Positions 45,920 through 55,623 of a DNA stretch of 64,000 nucleotides are shown here, piece after piece. The DNA is from an uncultured Opitutales bacterium (GTDB taxonomy: Bacteria > Verrucomicrobiota > Verrucomicrobiia > Opitutales > Intestinicryptomonadaceae): the NCBI GenBank assembly GCA_944390805.1, contig CALXQW010000029.1, positions 62,001-126,000 of the forward strand. The letters run 5' to 3'. The notes below the pieces were generated by a model, which saw only the letters and a list, made by a program, of their open reading frames with translations, was not told where the DNA came from and made no database searches. The translations under genes were made by a program, and so were the position numbers. Within the stretch, counting starts at the first letter, position 1. Each line of letters begins with the position of its first letter.

Positions 45920-46695
45920 TATAAGAGCCCTCCATTTTTAAGAGCGTCGCGGAATATCTGGGCCGCATGCATTACAGGATAGTCTATGCCGTTTTTATCG
46001 GCTATGCCCTTCTGGTGCAGCAGGCAAGACGTATCGGGCGCAGTTATGATGTCGGGCGCGGCGGCGGATATTGCATTTACTTTTGCAAGCCCAAGCTCCG
46101 AGGAGATGTTCGGCATTACAACTGAAAATGTGCCGCCAAATCCGCAGCAATCGTCGTAGCCTTCAAAATCTACAAGCTCAACTCCGTCTATCGAAAGCAG
46201 CAAGCTCTTGAGCGCCTCCGGAGTAGGGGTGCCCCTTGAATGGCAGGAATTGTGCACAGCTATTCGCGCGCTGAAAGCGCCGCCTATCTTGTCTACTCCA
46301 AGGCAGTTTTTCAGATAGTCGCAAAATTCCCATACGCGCGAGGCAAACGCATCAACTTCCGCTCTTTCATCAGCGCTCTCATTGCGAAAGGCTATCTTCG
46401 ACGAATGAAACAGCATTGCCGCGCACGATGCACTCGGTACTACTATTGGCCAATCGTTTTCGGAAAACGCCCTAAACGCGCTCTTTAAAACTTTGCGCGC
46501 GCTTGCAAAATCTCCGCTGTTGAAGGCCGGCTGACCGCAGCAGGTCTGGTCTTGCGGAAGAACTACTTCGGCCCCGAAATGTCTGAGCACTTCTACTGCG
46601 GCCTTTGCGGCATCGTCAAATATGGCGTCGCAAAGACAGGTTGCCATGAAGTTTACCCGCTTTCCTTTTACTCTGTTTTCTGGGGGATTAAACAT
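45919..46695 (-). CDS. lutA: LutA (Fe-S)-binding CCG-domain protein
   Basis: 258 residues with two cysteine-rich CCG domains: TCCGQPAFNSGD in the N-terminal half and DDCCGFGGTFSV in the C-terminal half, as in LutA, GlpC and heterodisulfide reductase B-type subunits. The N-terminal CLCD after VNFMAT is the usual first cysteine site. Partner of LutB and LutC. It starts only three bases after the rhamnulokinase stop. Confidence 0.95.
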   Translation of the reverse strand: MFNPPENRVKGKRVNFMATCLCDAIFDDAAKAAVEVLRHFGAEVVLPQDQTCCGQPAFNSGDFASARKVLKSAFRAFSENDWPIVVPSASCAAMLFHSSKIAFRNESADERAEVDAFASRVWEFCDYLKNCLGVDKIGGAFSARIAVHNSCHSRGTPTPEALKSLLLSIDGVELVDFEGYDDCCGFGGTFSVVMPNISSELGLAKVNAISAAAPDIITAPDTSCLLHQKGIADKNGIDYPVMHAAQIFRDALKNGGLL

Positions 46696-46698
46696 ACT

Positions 46699-48186
46699 CT
46701 ATTTTTCCAAAATATTTTGCTGGAAGTTCTCCAAAGCGTCGCGCCACATGCGCGAGCTCTCCTTTTGTGGAGTGTATATCTGCGGCTTTACAGAGGCGTC
46801 AACTATGACGCGTCCCTCCTTTAAGTTAGATATGTCTCCTGCAGCCTTAAGTTGCATTAGAACGTTGCCGAAAGACGTGGATTCTGTCGGCCCTGCGTAT
46901 ATAGTCATGCCAGTGGCGTCCGCCGTCATCTGGGTTAGAGCCTTGTCTTTTGAGCCACCCCCCACAACGCTTAAGACTTCGAGCCTCTCTCCTGTCAGCC
47001 TGCCTAGCACGCTGAAAACATACGCGTATTTTAGCGCTATGCTTTCCTGTATGCAGCGGCATAGCTGGCCTATGTCGCGCGGTATGTTCCTGCCGCGGGC
47101 GGCGCAGTGGTTTTCTATGGCCTTTACCATGTCGTCGGGCATGGCAAAATCTTTGTGGTCTGGATCGAAATGGCTGAACATTGGCTTGGCCGCGGCTGCA
47201 AGAGCGTCGGTCTGGGCGTAGCTTAGATTCTGTCCTGCCTTTGCCCAGCTTTCGCGCGATTTCTGAAAAAGCCACATTCCTGTTATGTTCTTTAAAAACC
47301 TTATGGTGTTCTCCACACCCACTTCATTCGTGAAATTCTCCTTAAGCGTTTGCGCATTTATAAGCGGAGCGGAAAGCTCCATGCCCGCCAAAGACCATGT
47401 TCCGCTGTTTAAATACGCGCATGGTGTGGTGCGCGCGGGTATGCCAGCTATCGCTGCGGCTGTGTCGTGGCTGGGCGCGGATACAACCTTAAGACTCTTA
47501 AAACCAAGTTCCGCCTTGAGCGAATCTTTTAGCTCTCCTATGACAGTACCCGCCTCCGCAAATGGAGCGGAAAATATTCCGCGGGGTATGCCTATCTTGT
47601 CCAAAAGCTTTACGGACCACGCCTTATTGTTTGGATTGTACAGCTGCGTGGTGGAGGCGTTTGTGCGCTCGTTCGTCTTTACTCCCGTAAGCAGCCAGTT
47701 TATTATATCGGGCATCATCAGGAAGGTTTTTGCCTTGGATATTGCGGGTTTACCAAGTTCGCTCTCAAGCTGGAATATAGTGTTGAAAAACATGAACTGT
47801 ATTCCGGTCTCGGCGTAAATCTCGTCTTTGGAAACCTTGGCAAAAACCCTATCCTGCATGCCGTCGGTGCGCGAGTCTCTGTATATGAAAGGATTATTTA
47901 TTAGGTTGTCGTTTTCGTCGAGAAGGCCGTAGTCTACACCCCAGGTGTCTACCGCAACAGATACGGCGCTATCGGCGTATTTTGCCGCGGCCTTTGCGAG
48001 AGCCGCCTTTATATGGCCGAATATTGCCGCAATGTCCCAGTGCTTCGAGCCGTTCTCGTCGACAGGCTCCGACGCCCAGCGGTCGACCTCCTCAAGAGTT
48101 ATATTTTTCCCGTTATACAGCGCCGCCATAAGTCTGCCGCTGCCCGCTCCAAGGTCTATGGCCAGAAATACTTTTTTGTTTTCCAT
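46699..48186 (-). CDS. rhaB: Rhamnulokinase
   Basis: 495 residues of the FGGY kinase family. AIDLGAGSGRLMAAL near the start, VAVDTWGVDYGLLDEN near residues 80-95, SHDTAAAIAGIP in the middle, TWSLAGMEL and VVGGGSKDKALTQMTADATG near the end are the RhaB pattern. It phosphorylates L-rhamnulose. The aldolase step would yield lactaldehyde and DHAP; lactaldehyde oxidised to lactate then feeds LutABC, three bases downstream. Rhamnose isomerase and aldolase are not in the window. First gene of this operon. Confidence 0.93.
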   Translation of the reverse strand: MENKKVFLAIDLGAGSGRLMAALYNGKNITLEEVDRWASEPVDENGSKHWDIAAIFGHIKAALAKAAAKYADSAVSVAVDTWGVDYGLLDENDNLINNPFIYRDSRTDGMQDRVFAKVSKDEIYAETGIQFMFFNTIFQLESELGKPAISKAKTFLMMPDIINWLLTGVKTNERTNASTTQLYNPNNKAWSVKLLDKIGIPRGIFSAPFAEAGTVIGELKDSLKAELGFKSLKVVSAPSHDTAAAIAGIPARTTPCAYLNSGTWSLAGMELSAPLINAQTLKENFTNEVGVENTIRFLKNITGMWLFQKSRESWAKAGQNLSYAQTDALAAAAKPMFSHFDPDHKDFAMPDDMVKAIENHCAARGRNIPRDIGQLCRCIQESIALKYAYVFSVLGRLTGERLEVLSVVGGGSKDKALTQMTADATGMTIYAGPTESTSFGNVLMQLKAAGDISNLKEGRVIVDASVKPQIYTPQKESSRMWRDALENFQQNILEK

Positions 48187-48243
48187 AAATACAAATAGAT
48201 TTTAACAATAATCCAAGATTAAGCCTTCCCAGATTTTTATCAA

Positions 48244-48262
48244 ACATTTTTACAACAAATGT
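48244..48262. promoter_or_regulatory. Inverted repeat in the rhaB/iclR intergenic region
   Basis: ACATTT-N7-AAATGT, 6-base arms, in the 225-base gap between divergent rhaB and the IclR-type gene. Possible operator for the IclR regulator, which usually binds near its own gene. Palindrome length is modest and chance is possible. Confidence 0.35.
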
Positions 48263-48411
48263 GTCCAGCGGTTATTTGAGGAAAATGCGGCTGTTCTTTT
48301 TGAAAAACAATGATAATAGGCTATTAAACTATATATTGTGGGCGCTGAGAGTTGCATTTTGTTGTTGAAGCGGACTTTGATGGTTGGTTTATCTTAAAAA
48401 AATTTATCGAG

Positions 48412-49206
48412 ATGAAGAAAATAAGTGCAGTAAAGCCGGAGGCGTATATAATTCCAAATGTGCTGAAGAGTTTCGAGGTGCTCGAGTATGTGGCAAAAAA
48501 GCCTGATGGGGCGTCGTTCCCAGAGCTCGTGCAGGCAATGGGAATAAATAAGACTACGCTTTTCCGCATACTCCAGACACTTCTAAAGTCCGGATACTTG
48601 CGCTCTTCTCCGGAGAATACCTTGTATTTTATATCGAGAAATATTCTGTCTTTGGCATATCTTGCCCTCGACGAGGCGAACCTTCCGGGAGAGAGCATAG
48701 ACATAATGCGCGCCATAAGGAACGAACTTGGCGAGACTGTCATGCTCGGAGCTCTTGCCGACGGCGAGTGCTTACTTGTTGCCCAGGAAGCAAGCGCACA
48801 CCAGTTCAATTTTCTCGGCAGGCTTGGAATGAGGGCGCCGCTGCACGCTTCGGCTCCGGGCAAGGCAATATTGGCGCATCTTCCCAAGGATGAGTTTGAC
48901 TGTGCTATGGGGAAATTTCCCCTTCAAAAATTCACAAAGTCCACCATGACCGACAAAAAATCTCTACTTGCCGAGCTTGATTCTATACGCCGAAAGGGCT
49001 ATTCCGCAGATGTCGCCGAGGTTGTAGATGGTGTAAACTGTGTTGCCGCCCCCATTTTCGACATAAGAGGTTGCGCCGTGGCTGCAATATGGATTACAGG
49101 TCCGGCAAGTAGAATTAGGCAGAATGACTTTCCGCGTCTTGGCGCATATATGAAATCAAAAGCTGATATAATCTCAGAGCGCCTCGGCTTTAGGGTAAGG
49201 GCATAG
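48412..49206 (+). CDS. IclR-family transcriptional regulator
   Basis: 264 residues. N-terminal winged helix with FPELVQAMGINKTTLFRILQ followed by an IclR effector domain (about 85-255) containing GECLLVAQE, LHASAPGKAILAHLPKDE and VNCVAAPIFDIRGCAVAAIWITGP. The TTG at 48352 would extend the frame by 20 residues, but the family start and the ATG at 48412 fit better. Divergent from rhaB, so the likely target is the rhaB-lutABC operon; effector unknown. Confidence 0.9.
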   Translation: MKKISAVKPEAYIIPNVLKSFEVLEYVAKKPDGASFPELVQAMGINKTTLFRILQTLLKSGYLRSSPENTLYFISRNILSLAYLALDEANLPGESIDIMRAIRNELGETVMLGALADGECLLVAQEASAHQFNFLGRLGMRAPLHASAPGKAILAHLPKDEFDCAMGKFPLQKFTKSTMTDKKSLLAELDSIRRKGYSADVAEVVDGVNCVAAPIFDIRGCAVAAIWITGPASRIRQNDFPRLGAYMKSKADIISERLGFRVRA

Positions 49207-49244
49207 GCCTTTTATAGTTGTAAAAATATATATCAATTTGCCAG

Positions 49245-50372
49245 ATGAAAAAATATAAGATACTTTTGTTCTCGCCCGATCTTGGAGCTCACCAGACCAA
49301 GAAGATAAAAACTGGCTTTCTTGCAGCTGGCAATGTTGAGTCTGTGGAAGTTGCCGGATTTAAGCGCAGGTACGAGTCTGATATTCCGAAAGAATATAAA
49401 GTTGTCTCCCAAATAGGCTATGCAAACAAGGCTGGGCGCATAGGTGCCATGCTCTATGGAATAGCCAGGCTGGCTCCGCTCCTTAAGGGTAAGGATATTG
49501 CGTACTCGTGGGGGTTGTTTTCCGTTCTAATATTGATCCTTGCAAAGTTTCTATCGGGAAACTGGAGGCTTAAAATAATATACAACTTAAGAGACGCAAA
49601 CAATATGGCGCTTGGGCCTTCCATATTTGCAAGAATGCTTAGGCTGCTCGATAGATTTGCTGTTGGAAAGTCAGATCTTCTACTTACTACGAGCCCCTAT
49701 TTCATATCAGAATATTTTCAAAAGGTTGTTGGGATAACGCCAAAAAAATGGTATTTTCTTGGAAACAAAGTTCCGGAATATCTCTGGGAGAACATAGACG
49801 CCTCTGCGGCAGATTCCGACAGAGAAAGCGAGCCTATAACGTACGGTATATTCGGGAGGGTTACAAAATATCATCCATTTGGCATGATGGAAAAACTGCG
49901 CGGCAGCGGAGTGAGATTTTACATCAGGGGAACCCTCTATATGGATAAGGATTTTATGGACGATTTCCTGTCGAGAAATCCCCATGTTGAGTACGGCGGA
50001 AAATATAAGAACCCGGACGATTTGTGCCAAATGTTTTCAAAGTGCGACATCTCCCTAAAGCTTGAGGATATCCCTCTGCCTGATTATCCATCAAACTACA
50101 CCTGGGCTTTATCCAACAGATTTTACGAGGCCATGTTTTTTAAAAAGCCCTTCTTTACATTCGACTCTTACGGAGACGCAAATTTGGTTGAAAAGTTTGG
50201 CGTTGGGCTTGCCATTAAGCGCGGCGATGCCGACTCCGAGGCAGATATTCTCAAATCTGTATCGCGCGCAGATATAAAAAAATGGGTAAAAAATATAGAG
50301 AAACTCGACAGGAGCGAATATGTTCTTGAAAAGAACGAGTATGCAAAAATGATAGATTTTATGCTATCATAA
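49245..50372 (+). CDS. Glycosyltransferase (GT4-like)
   Basis: 375 residues with the two-domain look of GT-B enzymes. The N-terminal part contains LLFSPDLGAHQTKKI and a DIAYSWGLFSVLILIL segment; the C-terminal part has ITYGIFGRVTKYHPFGMMEKL, KYKNPDDLCQMFSKCDISLKLE and SNRFYEAMFFKKPFFTFD, like the E-x7-E region of GT4. First plus-strand gene of the surface polysaccharide region, 38 bases after the IclR gene. Donor and acceptor unknown. Confidence 0.78.
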   Translation: MKKYKILLFSPDLGAHQTKKIKTGFLAAGNVESVEVAGFKRRYESDIPKEYKVVSQIGYANKAGRIGAMLYGIARLAPLLKGKDIAYSWGLFSVLILILAKFLSGNWRLKIIYNLRDANNMALGPSIFARMLRLLDRFAVGKSDLLLTTSPYFISEYFQKVVGITPKKWYFLGNKVPEYLWENIDASAADSDRESEPITYGIFGRVTKYHPFGMMEKLRGSGVRFYIRGTLYMDKDFMDDFLSRNPHVEYGGKYKNPDDLCQMFSKCDISLKLEDIPLPDYPSNYTWALSNRFYEAMFFKKPFFTFDSYGDANLVEKFGVGLAIKRGDADSEADILKSVSRADIKKWVKNIEKLDRSEYVLEKNEYAKMIDFMLS

Positions 50373-50596
50373 CATTTCTTTTATACGGCAAGTTACAATA
50401 GCTTATATAGCAGTCTAAAGTGGTGTATGCTAACTTTTGCGGCTGATAGAAGAAATATATCTTTCATCTTTGTTTTTTTACAGCCTGCCAAAATTTTTGT
50501 CTTTGGCTATTTCAATTCTATCTTCACGAGAGGTCAAATGCGCCTTTTGAAAAGTATCTCATAGCGTTTTAAAACGCGGAGGCGGAGTTTATAGGG

Positions 50597-51685
50597 CTAT
50601 CTTTCAGATAGGGTCTCTGAGATTATATCATTCCATCTTTCAAAGAAGATATCGTCGGAATATTTCTTAAAATCTTTTTGGGAGTTTTCTGAAAACTTTA
50701 TCCTAAGCTTTGGATCTTCTATCAGCGCGCAGATGCGGCTAGCCATGAGTTCTATGTCGAAGGGCTTTACTATGTATCCGTTCTCACCGTCGGTTATTAT
50801 TTCGGAAGGCCCGGTAAGACAGTCGAATGCAACGCACGGTAATTTTGCCCGCTGAGCCTCAAGCAGAACAATGGGAAAGCCCTCGTGGCGCGAAGTCATA
50901 ACGTATATGGCTCTGTTGTTGTAGTATGAGTTTATGTCGGCGGGAATCCCGTCGAAGAACAACCGGCCTTTCAGACCGCACATGTCGCGCTTTTTTATCA
51001 GGTTGGGCATCTGGCTGCCGTCTCCTCCAACATGCCATTCCCAGTCTTTATGCTTGTTTAAGACAATCTTTGCCACGTCTATTAGAATGTCGAAACCTTT
51101 CTGAAGGGAACATCTGCCCACGCTTACAATACTCTTTGATTCAGAGTTGTATGCTACACTTTTCTCAAGGGCGCTTATGGAGTTTGATACAGTTTGTATT
51201 TTTGCTTTGCAGTTTAAGTTACGGAGGAAATCGTTCTTTGTCTTCTCAAGAAGCGTTACTATAACATTCCACCTCTTTGCGGCAATGCGTCTGCCTAACC
51301 ATTCCAACCCAAACTTCCTGCCGAAGAAAAACGATTGATGCGTCCAGTATATCTTTTTTACTTCTTGAGGAATTGCAAAAGTAAGAAACAGCGGCGCCGC
51401 TGAGGAAATTACCAGGTCAAATTTATTCCTCTTAAAGAAACTTCTTAGGCCTAAGATGGATTTTATGAAATTTAGGCGCATGTCGAAGGGCTTTTCGTCA
51501 AAGACAGTTTTAAATTCTATTCTGCTGTCCAAGCTGAAAGAAAGCTCCTTTTTTCGCAAAAAAAGGGACACCAATGAAATTTTATAATCTTCGTTTTTTG
51601 CCAGCCCATTTGCGAGCTTAGCGTTGATTTTTTGCTCTCCCCCTTTTGTGGAGAAATCCGAAAGAAAAAATGCTATTCTTTTCAT
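50597..51685 (-). CDS. Glycosyltransferase family 4
   Basis: 362 residues. FFLSDFSTKGGEQKINAKLANGLAK at the start and, in the C-terminal domain, SIVSVGRCSLQKGFDILIDVA, AIYVMTSRHEGFPIVLLEAQRAKLP and VAFDCLTGPSEIITDGENGYIV, the classical GT4 E-x7-E motif and donor loop. An in-frame upstream extension (to 51778, with an ATG at 51748) gives 31 extra polar residues; I prefer the ATG at 51685, though no good ribosome site precedes it. Opposite in orientation to the genes around it. Confidence 0.88.
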   Translation of the reverse strand: MKRIAFFLSDFSTKGGEQKINAKLANGLAKNEDYKISLVSLFLRKKELSFSLDSRIEFKTVFDEKPFDMRLNFIKSILGLRSFFKRNKFDLVISSAAPLFLTFAIPQEVKKIYWTHQSFFFGRKFGLEWLGRRIAAKRWNVIVTLLEKTKNDFLRNLNCKAKIQTVSNSISALEKSVAYNSESKSIVSVGRCSLQKGFDILIDVAKIVLNKHKDWEWHVGGDGSQMPNLIKKRDMCGLKGRLFFDGIPADINSYYNNRAIYVMTSRHEGFPIVLLEAQRAKLPCVAFDCLTGPSEIITDGENGYIVKPFDIELMASRICALIEDPKLRIKFSENSQKDFKKYSDDIFFERWNDIISETLSER

Positions 51686-51984
51686 TGGCGCGCCGTGGAG
51701 AGTATTATGATGCTGTCCCTTGTTTGGAGGAAGATTTTTATTTTGCATATCTATATGCGAAATTTTCTTATCGTACATTCTTTTTTCATATGCAATTTTT
51801 TTTAGCGAGTAAACGCTTTTAATTATTGTTATATTCGTAGAAATTGGCTGCGCGAGACTGGAAGAGGTTTGCGTATTGCGGCTAAACTATTTTTGCATTC
51901 ATTATTTTTTTCATAAAGTGAGAGAGGTAGTTTTTTGTTGTGTGGAATTAGATAAAGGTAATATCCTTTGGGTGATTTGTTTTT

Positions 51985-52863
51985 ATGGATACCCAGCGCT
52001 TGTTTTATAAGTTCCGCAAGACAATTCCGAGAAGGCTGATTATGCTTCCCCTGAATATGTCTAAAAGGCTTTATGTATATTTGCGCGTTGTGATGTGCCG
52101 CAAATTTGGTTGGAAAGTTCCTGATTCATACGCCATGAAGGTTGAATGGATAAAGCTGTACGATAGAAACCCAATGTATGTGCAGCTTGCCGACAAGGTT
52201 AAAGTAAAGGAATATGTTAAAGAACTTGTGGGGGAAGAATATCTTATAAAGACTTTGGGGGTGTATAAGTCGGCTGAGGATATAGATTTTAACAAGCTTC
52301 CAGACAGATTTGTCTTAAAGACAAACAACGCCAGCGGCACAAACATAATATGCCGCGACAAAAGTAAACTGGATATATCTGCCGCGCGTGCAAAGCTCCA
52401 AAAATGGGTTGAAGACAGAAGTTTTGGTTGGAAGGCCGGGGAATGGCACTATCGCCTGATAGAGCCCCGCATTCTTTGCGAGGAGTTTGTAAACGACAAA
52501 AACGGGGAACTTAGGGACTATAAGTTTTTTTGTTTCAACGGAGTTCCACGTTTTGTGTGGGTTGACATAGATCGCTATAAACCCGATAAGTCAAGGGCCA
52601 TATTCGACGCCGAATGGAACAGGCAAAATATGACGCTTGCAACTCCCGATTACAAAGGCGACGTTAAAAAGCCAGAAAATTACGATCTTATGCTCAAGAT
52701 AGCCGCAAAGTTGAGCCAGGGCTTAAAGCTTGTCAGGGTTGATTTGTACAATGTTGACGGAAAAATCTTATTTGGAGAAATGACGTTCTTTTCCGGTGAC
52801 ATGTTCTTTAGGCCCCGCAAATTTGACAAAGTCTGGGGGAGTTTGATAGATATAGAAAAATAG
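51985..52863 (+). CDS. TupA-like ATP-grasp protein
   Basis: 292 residues. The N-terminal part KLYDRNPMYVQLADKVKVKEYV, the middle PDRFVLKTNNASGTNIICRDKS (ATP-grasp loop) and the C-terminal LRDYKFFCFNGVPRFVWVDIDR and KLVRVDLYNVDGKILFGEMTFFSG match TupA-like ATP-grasp proteins often found in teichuronopeptide and other capsule clusters. They are thought to join an amino acid or acid to a sugar chain. The real substrate is unknown. Confidence 0.87.
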   Translation: MDTQRLFYKFRKTIPRRLIMLPLNMSKRLYVYLRVVMCRKFGWKVPDSYAMKVEWIKLYDRNPMYVQLADKVKVKEYVKELVGEEYLIKTLGVYKSAEDIDFNKLPDRFVLKTNNASGTNIICRDKSKLDISAARAKLQKWVEDRSFGWKAGEWHYRLIEPRILCEEFVNDKNGELRDYKFFCFNGVPRFVWVDIDRYKPDKSRAIFDAEWNRQNMTLATPDYKGDVKKPENYDLMLKIAAKLSQGLKLVRVDLYNVDGKILFGEMTFFSGDMFFRPRKFDKVWGSLIDIEK

Positions 52864-52877
52864 CTGCGGCAGAAAAT

Positions 52878-52903
52878 AGCGCGGTTTTAAACCTGCGCTT
52901 TTA
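52878..52903 (+). terminator. Possible terminator of the TupA-like gene
   Basis: Stem AGCGC-GG / CC-T-GCGCT with a TTTTAAA loop and one bulged base, followed by TTTTA. Fifteen bases after the stop, between convergent genes. Weak T-tract. Confidence 0.45.
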
Positions 52904-52923
52904 GGTTCTTTGCCGTTTAGCCT

Positions 52924-53910
52924 TCAGGGGATAATCCGCGTTAGAATATTCTGCCAGAATCCGCGTTTTAATATTACATACGGGCGCCTGAATATGATTT
53001 TAAGAAGCAGGGCGTTGCGCATCTTGCGGTATTCCATCTTGCATTTGGATATCCACTTTTGCTCTTCTTCTGCTGTCTTGAAGGCAAAGGGAGTAAGGCG
53101 GAGGTATTTTACATAAAGTTTCCAGTAGGGGTTGAACATGTTTTTGCCGGCAAGCCACGGCTTTGCCCAGCTGACAAAATGTATTATTGCCGGATTCTTT
53201 GCAGCGCGCCTAAATTCGCGCCTTCTTGAAAAGTAGTATGAGTCAAAAAAGAACGGCTTGAGGTATTGAAGGTTCCACCTTAAATCTAAAATCTTTGTCT
53301 TGTCGCCAAGAAGTTTCCCGAGAAGGGATTGGTCGAAATGGGTAAGAAATCCGGCAAATTTTGGATTGAGCCGCATTATGCGGAAGACTAAGTCCTCTAT
53401 GTTGTCTTCTCGCCATTTCTTGAGGTTGAACAGAATTACTCCGCCATTGAATACAAACGAGTTCTTTGGCATATTGTCGCGCCGAACGAAAAACTCTTCG
53501 TTACAGTCGGGGGCGGCCGCAAGGTAGTAGTTGTCCAAATCTATCTCAAAAAGCGGTGAAACATCGCCGGAGACAATAATGTCGCAGTCGAGATACAAAA
53601 CCTTGTCGGCCTGGGGCAAAAGAGATGAAAGAGCCACCTTGTAGTAGGTCTGCAGCGTGATATTCTTAGAGTTTGGACAGCCGCGGAAAAGATTTTTGTC
53701 AACCTTGAGAAAATCTACGGAGTATTTCTTTTTTGTCTTTATCTCAAAAAACTTCTTCTTTGTGGGTTCAGATATCTCGCTGTCGAGAATATGAAACCTA
53801 ACATAGGCAGATTCCGACACATTGTCCAAAAGAGACGCCATGACAACTATGGCGTGCCTTGAGTATTCTTCGGAGGTCGATATTGAGATGTCTATGGCTC
53901 TATGTTCCAT
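52924..53910 (-). CDS. Glycosyltransferase family 8
   Basis: 328 residues. ISISTSEEYSRHAIVVMASLLDN at the start (nucleotide-binding strand), LYLDCDIIVSGDVSPLFEID with the D-x-D metal motif near 110, FNGGVILFNLKKWREDN and HFDQSLLGKLLGD, then IHFVSWAKPW near the end: this is the GT8 pattern of LPS galactosyl/glucosyltransferases. It uses a UDP-sugar donor. Immediately upstream in its transcript is the flippase gene (13 bases). Confidence 0.92.
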   Translation of the reverse strand: MEHRAIDISISTSEEYSRHAIVVMASLLDNVSESAYVRFHILDSEISEPTKKKFFEIKTKKKYSVDFLKVDKNLFRGCPNSKNITLQTYYKVALSSLLPQADKVLYLDCDIIVSGDVSPLFEIDLDNYYLAAAPDCNEEFFVRRDNMPKNSFVFNGGVILFNLKKWREDNIEDLVFRIMRLNPKFAGFLTHFDQSLLGKLLGDKTKILDLRWNLQYLKPFFFDSYYFSRRREFRRAAKNPAIIHFVSWAKPWLAGKNMFNPYWKLYVKYLRLTPFAFKTAEEEQKWISKCKMEYRKMRNALLLKIIFRRPYVILKRGFWQNILTRIIP

Positions 53911-53923
53911 GTGCGGTGTTTTG

Positions 53924-55507
53924 CTATATTTTTAAAAGGCGTTTTTTCAAGTTTCTCAACACATTTATTGCCTTGCCGCATGCGGGCATGGCGCGCAGCC
54001 TGTCCCTGTCAGATTTTGACAATCCGGCCGACAAAAACAATATTGCCGCAACCACTGCCGATATTGACGAATATGTCAGGAGTCTCGCCAGGGCATCGGC
54101 ATTTGGGATTAGGAAATTTTTAATGAGCTCCGCAACAATAAAGAGCGCCGCCGCCGATATAAGCCCTCTGTGGTAGATTGTGCAAAATTGCTCTTTTAAA
54201 GAAATTCCCGTATTGCGGCAGACAAGATAAGACTGCACAAGCATGGTGATGAAATCGCTTGGAATTATCACAAACAGCACCGAGTAAACCCCCCACGATG
54301 TGCATGTCAGCAAATACACCGACGCGCTTGCCGTAATAACCGTTCTAAACAGGAAAAAAACCGCCAGCGCATTGAGTTTGTTTACCGCCATAAGAAGCGG
54401 ATACTGCACTGTTGGAACTGTCAATATTAGCGCCGATACTATCAGCCATGAGAACATCACAGCGGTGGCGCTCCAGTTTTCGGGCATGCTCTTTTGAAGC
54501 CATACTTCAAAGAATAAGTCCGAATAGATTATTGCTATGACAGAGACAAGTGCTGAGAACGAAAACAGCACCCTACAAGAATCTAAATATATGCGCTTTA
54601 GCCTGGCGGTGTCGGAACAGGCGTAGCTCTTTGTAAGGTGCGGCAAAAACTGCCCCGATGCCTGGTTTATTATCATCATCATTATTGACGACGGTTTTGT
54701 GGCTGCCTGGTATATTGCATTCATAGCCATGCTTCCGAATGCCGAAAATAGAAAGGGATTTATTCCGTTAGAGGCAAATATTGCAAGGTTTGTTACAACA
54801 ACCTTTACACTCATGGAAAACAGCTTGCCCGCCGTAGATATATTTGCGCTCAAGGGGTTGAACCTGAGCGGCTTGTAATAGAACTTTGCGGCAATATACG
54901 CTACTATTACCGACAATAGCATCACCGCCACGTTGGAGTAAATCCATCCTTCAAAGCCCCACGGGGTAAGAGACAGAACAGCAAACCACGCCAACACCTG
55001 CACGCTTCTTGTTCCGGTGCGCAGCAGCGAGCTTATATCGAACCTGTGAAAGCTGTTGAATACCGACAGTATCATCGGGAATACAAACGCGTTTAAAGAC
55101 GACCCCAACACAAATATTGGCAAAGTATCTTCCGCCACTCTTTCAAGTTCTGGCGGAATTTTCTTAAACAGCGATATTATCTCTCCCGATAGCCCCAGCG
55201 TTATAAGATAGTTTAGCAGCGAGAAGAACAATGCTATGAGTATTCCCGTTGAAAACATCTTGTTGAACGAGGCAACATCGTTCTTTGCGGCACACATTGA
55301 AAAATACCTAAGAGACGATACCGAAAGCCCCGCCTCTGCTATATTTGCAACCATGAATATGCTTGAGAATAGAACGGTCAGCCCGAATGCGTCCTCGCCA
55401 AGCTTGGATATCAGAAATGGTATTACAATAATGCCCAATATTATAGAGACGGCTGTTCCTCCGCTCATGACGGAATAGTTGAATATAAGGCGTCCTATAT
55501 TGGTCAT
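53924..55507 (-). CDS. Polysaccharide flippase (Wzx/MATE-like)
   Basis: 527 residues with about 14 hydrophobic segments, the layout of Wzx/MOP exporters. SVMSGGTAVSIILGIIVIPFLISKLGEDAFG at the start is the usual first-helix region; SAFGSMAMNAIYQAATKPSSI is in the middle. It would flip lipid-linked sugar units across the inner membrane. An in-frame TTG at 55561 extends it by 18 residues, but the ATG at 55507 fits the family. No polymerase (Wzy-like) gene is evident in the window. Confidence 0.88.
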   Translation of the reverse strand: MTNIGRLIFNYSVMSGGTAVSIILGIIVIPFLISKLGEDAFGLTVLFSSIFMVANIAEAGLSVSSLRYFSMCAAKNDVASFNKMFSTGILIALFFSLLNYLITLGLSGEIISLFKKIPPELERVAEDTLPIFVLGSSLNAFVFPMILSVFNSFHRFDISSLLRTGTRSVQVLAWFAVLSLTPWGFEGWIYSNVAVMLLSVIVAYIAAKFYYKPLRFNPLSANISTAGKLFSMSVKVVVTNLAIFASNGINPFLFSAFGSMAMNAIYQAATKPSSIMMMIINQASGQFLPHLTKSYACSDTARLKRIYLDSCRVLFSFSALVSVIAIIYSDLFFEVWLQKSMPENWSATAVMFSWLIVSALILTVPTVQYPLLMAVNKLNALAVFFLFRTVITASASVYLLTCTSWGVYSVLFVIIPSDFITMLVQSYLVCRNTGISLKEQFCTIYHRGLISAAALFIVAELIKNFLIPNADALARLLTYSSISAVVAAILFLSAGLSKSDRDRLRAMPACGKAINVLRNLKKRLLKI

Positions 55508-55623
55508 TATGTTAGGCAGAATAATTTGTGCTTTTAAGCTTGGAACATCTAAGGCCGGCAAGCGCGCTTGTAAACATTTTTCTGGAGAGGCTTTTGCGCA
55601 CGCTTAGCGTATACAGTTAGCTC

